This document shows positions 7,422 through 16,200 of a DNA stretch of 25,400 bases, piece after piece. The translations under genes were made by a program, and so were the position numbers. The notes beneath the pieces are model-generated. The model ran no database searches and was not told where the DNA came from. It saw only the letters and a list, made by a program, of their open reading frames with translations. Source of the DNA: Acuticoccus sp039189655 (lineage in GTDB: Bacteria > Pseudomonadota > Alphaproteobacteria > Rhizobiales > Amorphaceae); the NCBI GenBank assembly GCA_039189655.1, contig JBCCYN010000055.1, forward strand, positions 1 through 25,400, in the 5' to 3' direction. Each line of letters starts with the position of its first letter. Positions within the stretch are counted from its first letter, which is position 1.

Positions 7422-7976
7422 ATGGGGGACGGCATCACCGCGGTTAACGTGACGAGCCGTTTGACTTCCGCGGATAACCGGGCGCAGCGTCAGCCCGTCG
7501 TCCGGGGGGCGGTCTATACCGTCGAGGAACGGCGTCGTCGCGATGCAACCGTCTGGACCACGGTTCAGGCGATTCTTGCGCCCGTCCAATTTCTCGTTTT
7601 CCTCGTAAGCTTGGCGCTTGTCCTTTATGCCCTCGGTACGGACAGCCTGCACGGTGCAGCGGCCGTCTCGGTGGTGGCTAAAACCACGGTCCTCTATACG
7701 ATTATGGTCACCGGCGCCATTTGGGAGCGCGTCGTTTTCGGCCAGTACCTCTTTGCCCCCTCCTTCTTTTGGGAGGATGTGGTCTCGTTCCTCGTGATCG
7801 CGCTGCACACGGCCTATCTCGCGGTGCTTTTTCTCGGGATCGGGTCTCCCACCAGCCAGCTCTTCGTGGCGTTGGCGGCCTACGCGGTCTACGTGATCAA
7901 CGCTGGCCAATTCGTTCTCAAAATGATGGCAGCCAAGCGCGAAGAGCGATCGCTCGCGTTGGGTGCTGCGGCATGA
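7422..7976 (+). CDS. bchF: 3-vinyl bacteriochlorophyllide hydratase BchF
   Basis: BchF adds water to the C3 vinyl group of (bacterio)chlorophyllide, giving the hydroxyethyl group later oxidised by BchC. The 184-residue length is within the family range (about 160-185). Four hydrophobic segments are visible (about 48-70, 82-102, 115-139 and 144-165), as expected for this small membrane protein. The RRRRDATVWTTVQAILAPVQFLVF block and the FAPSFFWEDVVS segment are recognisable. The start is preceded by a strong GGGGGA ribosome site, 4-5 bases upstream. It is the first gene of the seven-gene bchFNBHLM-lhaA operon and overlaps bchN by four bases (ATGA). Confidence 0.93.
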   Translation: MGDGITAVNVTSRLTSADNRAQRQPVVRGAVYTVEERRRRDATVWTTVQAILAPVQFLVFLVSLALVLYALGTDSLHGAAAVSVVAKTTVLYTIMVTGAIWERVVFGQYLFAPSFFWEDVVSFLVIALHTAYLAVLFLGIGSPTSQLFVALAAYAVYVINAGQFVLKMMAAKREERSLALGAAA

Positions 7977-9241
7977 ATGCCCCCACTCGCCACCGCACCG
8001 GGGGCTGCGACAGGCCCATTTTGCGTGAACGCGGCCAGCGGGAGGTGTTTTGCGGCCTCACCGGCATCATCTGGCTTCACCGGAAAATCCAAGACGCCTT
8101 CTTCCTCGTGGTGGGCTCGCGCACCTGCGCCCATCTCCTCCAGTCGGCCGCCGGGGTGATGGTGTTCGCCGAGCCGCGGTTCGGCACCGCCATCATCGAC
8201 GATCGCGATCTCGCCGGTCTTGCGGACGCCAATGACGAGCTCGACCGGGTGGTGGCGGAGCTGCTGTCGCGGCGCAGCGACATCAAGCTCTTGTTCCTGG
8301 TGGGTTCGTGCCCGTCGGAGGTGATCAAGCTCGATCTGGCGAAGGCGGCAGAGCGGCTCAATGGGGCTCACTACCCGCAAACCCGGGTGCTGGCCTATTC
8401 CGGTTCGGGCATCGAGACGACCTTTACCGATGGCGAGGACGCTTGCCTTTCAAGCCTGGTCCCGACCCTGCCGTCAGCCGACACGCGCCAGCTTCTTTTG
8501 GTGGGCTCCGTGCCCGACGTGGTGGAAGATCAGTTCCTGCGGATGTTCGCCGAAATCGGCATCGAGAATGTGGCGGTCCTGCCGGCGCGCACCGCCTCAG
8601 CGTTGCCGTCCGTGGGGGCAGGCACCCAGTATCTTCTGCTGCAACCCTTCCTAACCCAGACGGCCCAAAGCCTGGAGGCCCGGGGCGCAAGGCATATTCC
8701 GGCTCTGTTTCCCTTCGGCGCTGTGGGAACGCGCGGCTTTATGGAAGCGGCCGCGGCGGCCTTCGGCATCGACAAGTCGCGGGTGGACGCGGTCATCGAA
8801 GCCCCTGAAAGGCGGGCCCGGGCGGCCGTTGCCCGGCAGCGCGAGCGCCTTTCGGGACGTACTATTACCTTCCTGCCGGACAGTCAGCTGGAGCCGCCCC
8901 TTGCCCGCTTTCTTTCCGAAGAGTGCGGCATGGAGCCCATTGAGGTGGGCTCTCCCTATATCAACCAGAAAATCGTCGGCCCTGAACTCGACCGGTTACC
9001 GTCGACGGCGATCCTTTCTGAAGGCCAAGACGTGGAGCGCCAGCTGGACCGGGTACGGGCGAACCGGCCGGACCTTACGGTCTGTGGGCTCGGCCTTGCC
9101 AACCCGCTGGAGGCGGAAGGGCTTTCCACCAAGTGGGCCATCGAGCTGGTGTTTTCGCCCATCCATGGGTTCGAGCAGGCGGGCGACCTTGCCGAACTGT
9201 TCGCGCGGCCGCTGCGCCGGGCGGAAAGGCTTCAGCTGTGA
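7973..9241 (+). CDS. bchN: Dark-operative protochlorophyllide reductase subunit N
   Basis: BchN forms the catalytic NB component of dark-operative protochlorophyllide reductase with BchB; it is a nitrogenase NifD relative. The protein has 422 residues, the usual size. The three cysteines that hold the NB 4Fe-4S cluster are at Cys27 (EVFCGLTG), Cys52 (GSRTCAHLL) and Cys113 (VGSCPSEV), one position off from Rhodobacter capsulatus numbering (26, 51, 112). The ATG at 7973 overlaps the bchF stop as ATGA; a second ATG at 7977 is in another frame. The frame stays open upstream into bchF, but that part is an overlap shadow. Its stop is coupled to the GTG start of bchB. Confidence 0.96.
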   Translation: MNAPTRHRTGGCDRPILRERGQREVFCGLTGIIWLHRKIQDAFFLVVGSRTCAHLLQSAAGVMVFAEPRFGTAIIDDRDLAGLADANDELDRVVAELLSRRSDIKLLFLVGSCPSEVIKLDLAKAAERLNGAHYPQTRVLAYSGSGIETTFTDGEDACLSSLVPTLPSADTRQLLLVGSVPDVVEDQFLRMFAEIGIENVAVLPARTASALPSVGAGTQYLLLQPFLTQTAQSLEARGARHIPALFPFGAVGTRGFMEAAAAAFGIDKSRVDAVIEAPERRARAAVARQRERLSGRTITFLPDSQLEPPLARFLSEECGMEPIEVGSPYINQKIVGPELDRLPSTAILSEGQDVERQLDRVRANRPDLTVCGLGLANPLEAEGLSTKWAIELVFSPIHGFEQAGDLAELFARPLRRAERLQL

Positions 9242-10791
9242 AGCTCCATCTGTGGACCTACGAGGGGCCGCCCCACGTGGGCGCCATGCGGGTCGCCACG
9301 GGCATGCAGGGGCTTCACTACGTGCTCCATGCCCCCCAGGGCGACACCTACGCGGACCTTCTCTTCACCATGATCGAGCGGCGCAATCACCGCCCACCGG
9401 TCACCTACACCACTTTTCAGGCGCGGGATCTGGGCGCCGACACCGCGGAGCTTTTCAAGAACGCGGCCAAGGAAGCCTATGAGCGGTTTTCGCCCGAGGC
9501 GATGATCGTCGGCGCGTCGTGCACGGCCGAATTGATCCAGGATGATCCGGGCGGGCTCGCCAAGGCGCTCGCGCTGCCTTGCCCGGTGATCCCGCTAGAA
9601 CTTCCGAGCTACCAGAAAAAGGAAAATTTCGGCGCGTCGGAAACCCTTTATCGTCTAGCGCGCGGTCTTTCCGATCCCGAGACGGCCAAGGATCGCACCC
9701 CGGCGAGCTGCAACATTTTGGGGCCGACAGCGCTCGGTTTTCGCCACCGGGACGACCTGCGGGAAATCAAAAACATTCTTAAAACCCTCGGCGTTCGAGT
9801 GAACCTCGTGGCGCCGCTCAGTGCCCGGCCCAGCGACTTTGCGCGCCTGCCGGCCGCCGCCTTCAACGTGGTCATGTACCCCGAAACGGCCGAATCCGCC
9901 GCCCGCTGGCTGGAGCGCGAGTTTAAGCAGCCGCGCACCAAGACCGTCCCCATCGGTGTGAAGGCGACCCGCGCTTTCATCGAAGAGGTGGCGGGTCTTG
10001 CGGGCGTTGACCCTGCCCCGGCGCTGGACGATCCGGAAAACCGCATGCCGTGGTGGTCCTCGTCAGTGGATTCCAACTACCTCACCGACAAGCGGGTCTT
10101 CATCTTCGGCGATGGAACCCATGCCCTTGCCATCGCCAAGGTTTGCCGGGACGAGCTGGGCTTCAAGGTGGTGGGCCTTGGCACCTATAGCCGCGAATAC
10201 GCGCGGGATGTGCGGGCCCTTGCCAAGGAATTGGACGTCGAGCCACTCATCACCGACGACTATCTCGACGTGGAGCGGGCCGTGGAAGCGTGCGAGCCAG
10301 AGCTGGTGCTCGGCACGCAGATGGAGCGGCACATCGCCAAGCGGCTGGGGATCGCCTGTGCGGTGATTTCCTCGCCCGTCCACGTGCAGGATTTTCCCGC
10401 GCGCCATTCACCGCAGATGGGTTTTGAGGGGGCGAACGTCCTGTTCGACACCCTTGTCCATCCGCTGACCATGGGCCTCGAGGAGCATCTTTTGACGATG
10501 TTCCGCGAGGACTTCGAGTTCTCCGACGAGGCAGGAGCCTCCCATCTTGCTGCGCATGCGCCGCAGCGCGGGCCGGTTCCCCAGCCCGAGCCTGCGCCAG
10601 CGTCGTCGGAGAGCCCTTCTGAGGCGGCTGGTTCCCTTTGGGAGCCGGCCGCCCAGAAGGAACTTAAGAAAATCCCGTTCTTCGTGCGCGGTCGCGCGCG
10701 GCAAAACACCGAAACCTTCGCCGCAGAGCGCGGCATTCACCCCATCACCGTCGAGACGCTTTACGATGCGAAAGCCCACTTCGCACGCTAA
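9238..10791 (+). CDS. bchB: Dark-operative protochlorophyllide reductase subunit B
   Basis: BchB (517 residues) pairs with BchN and contributes the unusual aspartate ligand to the NB cluster. With the GTG start at 9238 that residue falls at Asp36 (HAPQGD), exactly the position described for Rhodobacter capsulatus BchB, which supports this start. The GTG overlaps the bchN stop (GTGA). The body shows the NifK-like core, the conserved ASCTAELIQDD segment (about 87-97) and GANVLFDTLVHPLTMGLEEHL near 402-420. A low-complexity Pro/Ala/Ser linker (about 440-470) leads to the C-terminal light-independent reductase tail domain (KKIPFFVRGRARQNTE onwards). Its 3' end overlaps bchH by 26 bases. Confidence 0.96.
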   Translation: MKLHLWTYEGPPHVGAMRVATGMQGLHYVLHAPQGDTYADLLFTMIERRNHRPPVTYTTFQARDLGADTAELFKNAAKEAYERFSPEAMIVGASCTAELIQDDPGGLAKALALPCPVIPLELPSYQKKENFGASETLYRLARGLSDPETAKDRTPASCNILGPTALGFRHRDDLREIKNILKTLGVRVNLVAPLSARPSDFARLPAAAFNVVMYPETAESAARWLEREFKQPRTKTVPIGVKATRAFIEEVAGLAGVDPAPALDDPENRMPWWSSSVDSNYLTDKRVFIFGDGTHALAIAKVCRDELGFKVVGLGTYSREYARDVRALAKELDVEPLITDDYLDVERAVEACEPELVLGTQMERHIAKRLGIACAVISSPVHVQDFPARHSPQMGFEGANVLFDTLVHPLTMGLEEHLLTMFREDFEFSDEAGASHLAAHAPQRGPVPQPEPAPASSESPSEAAGSLWEPAAQKELKKIPFFVRGRARQNTETFAAERGIHPITVETLYDAKAHFAR

Positions 10792-13700
10792 CGCGACGCC
10801 GGTGCGCGTCGTCCTCGTCACGCTCGACAATCATCTCGCGCGCACGGTGGCGCGGGCTGAAGCCCGGCTCCGTCCCGCCCTTCCGGGGCTTTCCCTCAAA
10901 CTCCACGCCGCGGGCATGTGGCAGGACGATCCGGACGCCATCGCCGCCTGCAAAGCGGACATTGAAAACGCCGACATCGTCATCGCCACGATGCTGTTCT
11001 TGGACGAGCACATCAGCGCCATTTTGCCGGCCCTCAAGGCGCGGCGGGCCGATTGCGACGCCATGGTGTCGTTCATGGCGGCCGGTGAGGTCATCCAGCT
11101 CACCCGCATGGGCCGGTTTGAGATGGGCGGCAACCAATCGGCCGCCATCAGGCTTTTAAAACGCCTCAGGGGGTCCAACGCGCCCAACAAATCATCGGGC
11201 GCGAAGCAGCTCAAAATGCTCCGGCGGCTGCCAAAATTACTGCGTTACATTCCGGGAACGGCCCAGGATGTGCGGGCCTACTTCCTCGCCATGCAGTATT
11301 GGCTGGCAGGGTCTGAGGAAAATGTCGCCGGCCTTGTGGCGCACCTGGTGGACCGCTACGCGGCCGGTCCGCGGGAATCTCTTAAGGGGCTCGCGCGGCC
11401 GCAGGCGCCGGTCGACTACCCCGACGTGGGACTTTACCACCCGGACGTGGGCATCAGCGCGGACGTCAACACCGTGCGCAAAGCCTCCCAGGCGCGGGCG
11501 GCGGACGGCGGCACAAGGGGCACCGTCGGTCTCCTCCTTATGCGCGCCTACGTGCTGTCGGCCGATTGCGCCCACTATGACGGCGTCATCAAAACCCTTG
11601 AGGCGCGTGGCCTCACCGTGGTGCCGGCCTTTGCCGCCGGCCTCGACAACCGGCCGGTGCTCGATACGTTCTTCAGCGATGATGCCGGAGACGCAGCCGT
11701 CGATGCCATCATCTCGCTCACCGGATTTTCGTTGGTGGGTGGACCGGCGTACAACGACTGCGGTGCGGCGGCGGAGGCGCTCAAGGCGCTGGGCGTTCCC
11801 TACCACGTCTGCCAGCCGCTCGAATTTCAGACCCTCAATCAATGGCGAGACGGCAACCACGGCCTCCTTCCCGTGGAAGCCACGATGATGGTGGCGATCC
11901 CCGAGCTGGACGGCGCCACAAACCCGACGGTGTTTGCAGGGCGTTCGGCCGACGCAGACGACATGGCACCGGACGAAGAACGCGTTTCGCGGCTGGCAGA
12001 CCGCGTGGCGAGGCAGATCTGCCTCGCCAAGACGCCGCGGGAAGAACGCAAGCTCGCGGTCGTGCTCTTCAACTTCCCGCCGAACGCCGGGGCGACCGGG
12101 ACCGCGGCCTTCCTCGCCGTCTACGAATCCCTCTTCAACACCCTGCGCGCACTGAAAGAGGCCGGCTACGCAGTGGACGTTCCGGCCTCCGTGGATGCCC
12201 TGCGCGACACCATCCTGCAGGGCAATCGCGAGCGGTTTGGCGCAGACGCCAACGTCGCCCACACTTTGAGCCGGGACGACCACGTGGCGGGCGAACGCCA
12301 TCTGGAGGAGATCGAAGCTGCTTGGGGGCCAGCGCCAGGCCGGCATAACACTGACGGCTCGAAGCTCCACATCCTCGGCGCCCAGTTCGGAAACGTCTTT
12401 GTGGGTGTACAGCCGGCCTTCGGCTACGAGGGCGACCCCATGCGGCTCCTCTTTGAGGGGAACTTTGCGCCCACCCACGCCTTCAGCGCGTTTTACCGGC
12501 ATCTCAACGAGAATTTCGATGCGGTGCTCCACTTTGGGACTCACGGTGCGCTCGAATTCATGCCTGGCAAGCAGGTGGGATTGTCGCGCAGCTGCTGGCC
12601 GGACCGGCTGATCGATACCATCCCCAACATCAATCTTTACGCGGCCAATAATCCCTCCGAGGGGATGCTTGCCAAGCGCCGTGCCGCCGCGACCCTGGTG
12701 GGCCACCTCACCCCCGCGGTGACCCAGGCGGGGCTTTATAAGGGCCTTGCCACCCTCAAAGCCTCCCTCGACCACTGGCGCTCCCAGCCTGAGGCGCAGA
12801 CCGAGCACCTCGCCGAGACCATCCAGGCCGAGGCGGCGGAACTTAACCTTGCCGACGCTGAGCCCCTTTGGGAGGACCCGGAAACCGCCATCGCCGCACT
12901 CACCGAAAAGGTGCTCGAGTGCGAATACGCCCTCATTCCCCACGGTCTCCACGTGGTGGGCGAGGCACTGTCGCGGGAAGAGCGCACCGAGCTTTTGGCG
13001 GCCCTCGGGGAAGCACGCTTCGGCGGCGACTGGCGCGAAGAGGCGGCGCTGATCGCGTCTGGCGAGGCCGAAGAGCCGGTGGCCGCCGCGAAGAAAGCGA
13101 TCGCAGCGCCCTCCACCAGCGTCCCCTATCCCACCGAAGACGAGGACGCCGATCCCCGGGCGACCCTTTTGGAGGCGGACGCTCACCTGCGCGCCACGGA
13201 CACTGAAATCAACGCGTTGGTGAACGCCCTTGACGGTCGCTTCGTGCCACCGGGGCCGGCGGGCGATCTCATCCGCAAGCCCGACATGCTGCCCACGGGC
13301 CGCAATATCCACGGCTTCGATCCCTTCCGCCTTCCGTCGGCGTTTGCCCTTGCCGATGGATTTGCCCAGGCCGAGCGCATCATAGCTCGCCAGGTGGAGG
13401 AAACCGGCGCGTTCCCCGAAACCATCGCGCTCGTGCTTTGGGGCACCGACAATCTGAAATCCGAAGGGGCGCCCATCGCCCAGGCCCTCGCGCTCATGGG
13501 CGCGCGGCCGCGGCTCGATGCCTATGGCCGGGTGGCCGGTGCAGAACTCATTCCCCTTAGCGAGTTGGGCCGGCCGCGGGTGGATGTGATCGTCACTCTT
13601 TCGGGAATCTTCCGCGATCTCCTGCCCATGCAAACGCGCCTTCTGGCCGAGGCCGCCTACCTTGCCGCCAGCGCCGATGAGCCGGAGGCGGACAACGCCG

Positions 13701-14485
13701 TCAAGCGCCACGCCCTCGCCTACGCGGCGGCCCATGACTGCGACCTGGAAACCGCGTCGCTGCGGGTCTTCTCCAACGCGGAAGGCGCCTACGGCTCCAA
13801 CGTCAACCAGCTCGTCACCTCGGGCCAGTGGGACGACGAAGACGAACTGGCGGACATGTTTTCCAAGCGCAAAGGCTTTGCCTACGGCCGGAAGGGCAAG
13901 CCCGCCGCGCAGCCGGCACTCCTGCAGACCATGCTGGGGGATGTCACCGCCGCCCACCAGAACCTTGAGTCGGTGGAGCTCGGCATCACCACCATCGACC
14001 ACTATTTTGACACCCTCGGAGGGATCTCCCGCGCGGTGGCAAGGGCGAAGGGTGGTGAGCGGGTGCCGGTGCTCATCTCCGATCAGACGCGGGGCGATGC
14101 CAAGGTGCGGACCCTCGATGAGCAAGTGGCGCTCGAAACCCGCACCCGGGCGCTCAATCCAAAATGGACCGAGGGCATGCTGAAGCACGGCTATGAGGGC
14201 GTGCGCCAGATCGAAGCTTCAGTCACGAACACCGTCGGCTGGTCCGCCACTGCAGGCGGGGTTCAGCCTTGGGTCTATGAGCGCCTGAGCGAGACTTACG
14301 TCCTCGACGAGGACATGCGCCGGCGCCTGACTGAACTCAACCCGGCTGCCACCCAAAAGGTCGCATCCCGGCTCCTTGAAGCGCACGAGCGCAGCTACTG
14401 GAGCCCGGATCCGGAAACCCTCGCTGCCTTAGAAGCCGCCGCCGACGAGATAGAAGATCGCCTGGAAGGGGTTGTCGCCGCATGA
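10766..14485 (+). CDS. bchH: Magnesium chelatase subunit H
   Basis: BchH is the large porphyrin-binding subunit that, with BchI and BchD (not in this window), inserts Mg into protoporphyrin IX. The 1239-residue length fits the family. The cobaltochelatase/magnesium chelatase N-terminal region begins with VRVVLVTLDNHLA. The core includes VAVYESLFNTLRALK-like and FAPTHAFSAFYRHLNENFDAVLHFGTHGALEFMPGKQ segments (about 570-610), the latter with the signature HFGTHGALEFMPGKQ. The ATG at 10766 lies inside bchB; only a weak GAGA precedes it. The frame is open further upstream, but homology starts here. A very long open frame on the opposite strand is a codon-bias shadow. Confidence 0.96.
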   Translation: MRKPTSHANATPVRVVLVTLDNHLARTVARAEARLRPALPGLSLKLHAAGMWQDDPDAIAACKADIENADIVIATMLFLDEHISAILPALKARRADCDAMVSFMAAGEVIQLTRMGRFEMGGNQSAAIRLLKRLRGSNAPNKSSGAKQLKMLRRLPKLLRYIPGTAQDVRAYFLAMQYWLAGSEENVAGLVAHLVDRYAAGPRESLKGLARPQAPVDYPDVGLYHPDVGISADVNTVRKASQARAADGGTRGTVGLLLMRAYVLSADCAHYDGVIKTLEARGLTVVPAFAAGLDNRPVLDTFFSDDAGDAAVDAIISLTGFSLVGGPAYNDCGAAAEALKALGVPYHVCQPLEFQTLNQWRDGNHGLLPVEATMMVAIPELDGATNPTVFAGRSADADDMAPDEERVSRLADRVARQICLAKTPREERKLAVVLFNFPPNAGATGTAAFLAVYESLFNTLRALKEAGYAVDVPASVDALRDTILQGNRERFGADANVAHTLSRDDHVAGERHLEEIEAAWGPAPGRHNTDGSKLHILGAQFGNVFVGVQPAFGYEGDPMRLLFEGNFAPTHAFSAFYRHLNENFDAVLHFGTHGALEFMPGKQVGLSRSCWPDRLIDTIPNINLYAANNPSEGMLAKRRAAATLVGHLTPAVTQAGLYKGLATLKASLDHWRSQPEAQTEHLAETIQAEAAELNLADAEPLWEDPETAIAALTEKVLECEYALIPHGLHVVGEALSREERTELLAALGEARFGGDWREEAALIASGEAEEPVAAAKKAIAAPSTSVPYPTEDEDADPRATLLEADAHLRATDTEINALVNALDGRFVPPGPAGDLIRKPDMLPTGRNIHGFDPFRLPSAFALADGFAQAERIIARQVEETGAFPETIALVLWGTDNLKSEGAPIAQALALMGARPRLDAYGRVAGAELIPLSELGRPRVDVIVTLSGIFRDLLPMQTRLLAEAAYLAASADEPEADNAVKRHALAYAAAHDCDLETASLRVFSNAEGAYGSNVNQLVTSGQWDDEDELADMFSKRKGFAYGRKGKPAAQPALLQTMLGDVTAAHQNLESVELGITTIDHYFDTLGGISRAVARAKGGERVPVLISDQTRGDAKVRTLDEQVALETRTRALNPKWTEGMLKHGYEGVRQIEASVTNTVGWSATAGGVQPWVYERLSETYVLDEDMRRRLTELNPAATQKVASRLLEAHERSYWSPDPETLAALEAAADEIEDRLEGVVAA

Positions 14486-15372
14486 ATATCGCCATTCGCA
14501 ACCCGGTTTCCCCGCGCGAAGACGGAGAAGGCTCCGTCCAAGTCAAGATGAATGACGTCATCGAGACGGCGCAGGTGTTTGCCGTCTACGGCAAGGGCGG
14601 GATCGGCAAGTCCACGACGTCCTCGAACCTTTCGGTGGCGTTCACAAAGCTTGGGAAACGCGTCCTGCAGATCGGCTGTGACCCGAAGCACGACAGCACC
14701 TTCACCCTCACCAAGAGCCTGATGCCCACGGTCATCGACGTGCTGCAGGAGGTGGATTTCCACTCCGAAGAGCTGCGCGTGGAGGACTTCGTCTACGAAG
14801 GTTTTAATGGCGTCATGTGTGTGGAAGCCGGCGGTCCGCCCGCGGGAACCGGCTGCGGCGGCTACGTGGTGGGCCAGACGGTAAAACTCCTTAAAGAGCA
14901 TCACCTGTTGGAAGACACCGACATCGTGATCTTCGATGTGTTGGGCGACGTGGTGTGCGGCGGGTTCGCAGCGCCGCTCCAACATGCCGAGAGGGCGCTG
15001 GTGGTGTGCGCCAACGACTTTGATTCCATCTTCGCCATGAACCGCATCGTCGCGGCCATCGGCGCCAAATCGAAGAACTACGACGTGCGCCTCGGTGGCG
15101 TCATTGCCAACCGCTCCAAAGCCACCGACGAGATCGACCGTTTTAACGAGGCAACGGGCCTGCGCCGGCTTGCCCACTTCCAGGATGTGGACGCCATTCG
15201 TCGCTCGCGCCTCAAGAAACGCACCCTCTTCGAGATGGGCGATGACCCGGAGGTGCTGGCCGTCCAGCAAGAATACATCCAGCTCGCCGACACGCTCCTT
15301 CAAGGGGTCGAGCCATGCCCGGCCACGCCCATGAAGGACCGCGACATCTTCGATTTCCTCGGCTTCGATTAG
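14482..15372 (+). CDS. bchL: Dark-operative protochlorophyllide reductase iron protein BchL
   Basis: BchL is the NifH-like ATP-dependent reductase that feeds electrons to BchN-BchB. The 296-residue protein has the P-loop GKGGIGKST at 37-45. The two cysteines that bridge the dimer's shared 4Fe-4S cluster are Cys125 (GTGCGGY) and Cys159 (DVVCGGF). The first 30 residues are a variable extension, usual for BchL. The ATG overlaps the bchH stop as ATGA. The C-terminus ends in the family-typical RDIFDFLGFD. BchL is oxygen-sensitive, so the pathway works best at low oxygen even though the cyclase here (AcsF) needs oxygen. Confidence 0.97.
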   Translation: MNIAIRNPVSPREDGEGSVQVKMNDVIETAQVFAVYGKGGIGKSTTSSNLSVAFTKLGKRVLQIGCDPKHDSTFTLTKSLMPTVIDVLQEVDFHSEELRVEDFVYEGFNGVMCVEAGGPPAGTGCGGYVVGQTVKLLKEHHLLEDTDIVIFDVLGDVVCGGFAAPLQHAERALVVCANDFDSIFAMNRIVAAIGAKSKNYDVRLGGVIANRSKATDEIDRFNEATGLRRLAHFQDVDAIRRSRLKKRTLFEMGDDPEVLAVQQEYIQLADTLLQGVEPCPATPMKDRDIFDFLGFD

Positions 15373-15380
15373 GCAAGACC

Positions 15381-16133
15381 ATGGCGAGCGTGACCCTCCC
15401 CCTTGAACGGGCGACCCAAAAAACGCCAGGCGAGAGCTACGCCAAAAAGCGCGATGCGCTGGAACACTACTTTGATCGCACAGCGGCGGACGCTTGGCGG
15501 GCGCTCACCTCCGACGAAAAGGTCAGCCGCATCCGCGCGACGGTCCGCGCCGGTCGGGAGGATATGCGCCGGCGCATCATGGCGCGGCTCGGCGAAAACC
15601 TTTCCGGGCGACACCTTCTGGATGCCGGATGCGGAACCGGTGCGCTCTCGCTGGAGGCTGCCCGCCGGGGTGGCACGGTAACGGCCATCGATGTGTCACC
15701 CACCATGGTGGATATTGCCCGGGAGCGCGCTGGAGACGGTGAGGCCGAGGACGTCGCTGCGGCGGTAACCTTTCGCGCCGGCGACATGGTGAACGAAGCT
15801 AAGGGCCCCTTCGACCACGTGGTCGCGATGGACAGCCTCATCCACTACGAGCTTTCCGACATCCTTTCCGCATTGACCACCTGGGCGCCACTGGTGACAC
15901 GCTCGATTGTGTTCACCTTCGCGCCGCGCACCCCTGCCTTGACGCTCAAACACGCCGTGGGCGCCCTCTTCCCGCGCGGCCAGCGGGCGCCGGAAATCGC
16001 ACCTGTGGGTGAGAGAAAGCTGCGCAATGCGCTCGGCGCAGAGCCCGATCTAAAATCTTTCGCGCTTGCCCACACGGAGCGGGTTTCCTCCGGGTTCTAC
16101 ACGAGCCAGTTGGTGGAGCTGTCGCGCCGGTGA
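15381..16133 (+). CDS. bchM: Magnesium protoporphyrin IX O-methyltransferase
   Basis: BchM methylates the C13 propionate of Mg-protoporphyrin IX with SAM, preparing the substrate for the AcsF cyclase. The 250-residue protein has a SAM-binding motif I LLDAGCGTGALS (79-90) and a motif II-like acidic end VTAIDVSPTMVDIAR. The family opening RDALEHYFDRTAADAWRALTSDEKVSRIRATVRAGR is intact. The first 20 residues are an extra, less conserved N-terminal piece. AGG lies 8-9 bases before ATG 15381, just after the bchL stop (8 bases between genes). It is separated from lhaA by a 67-bp spacer with a hairpin. Confidence 0.95.
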   Translation: MASVTLPLERATQKTPGESYAKKRDALEHYFDRTAADAWRALTSDEKVSRIRATVRAGREDMRRRIMARLGENLSGRHLLDAGCGTGALSLEAARRGGTVTAIDVSPTMVDIARERAGDGEAEDVAAAVTFRAGDMVNEAKGPFDHVVAMDSLIHYELSDILSALTTWAPLVTRSIVFTFAPRTPALTLKHAVGALFPRGQRAPEIAPVGERKLRNALGAEPDLKSFALAHTERVSSGFYTSQLVELSRR

Positions 16134-16159
16134 CGCTCGCGGCCCACCATAGGCCCCTT

Positions 16160-16179
16160 GATGCGCCGATGGGCGCATC
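16160..16179. repeat. Intercistronic 8-bp hairpin between bchM and lhaA
   Basis: GATGCGCC (16160-16167) pairs perfectly with GGCGCATC (16172-16179) around the four-base loop GATG. No T-run follows. It may be an mRNA processing or stabilising element that sets lhaA expression apart from the upstream genes. Confidence 0.5.
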
Positions 16180-16200
16180 CTCCAGTGCGGAGCAACGGCC

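Noticed and set aside
11237..14188. 983-codon open frame on the - strand opposite bchH
   Set aside because: A GC-rich codon-bias shadow; the + strand carries an unmistakable BchH over the same bases, and the - strand translation is Arg/Gly/His-rich with no family.
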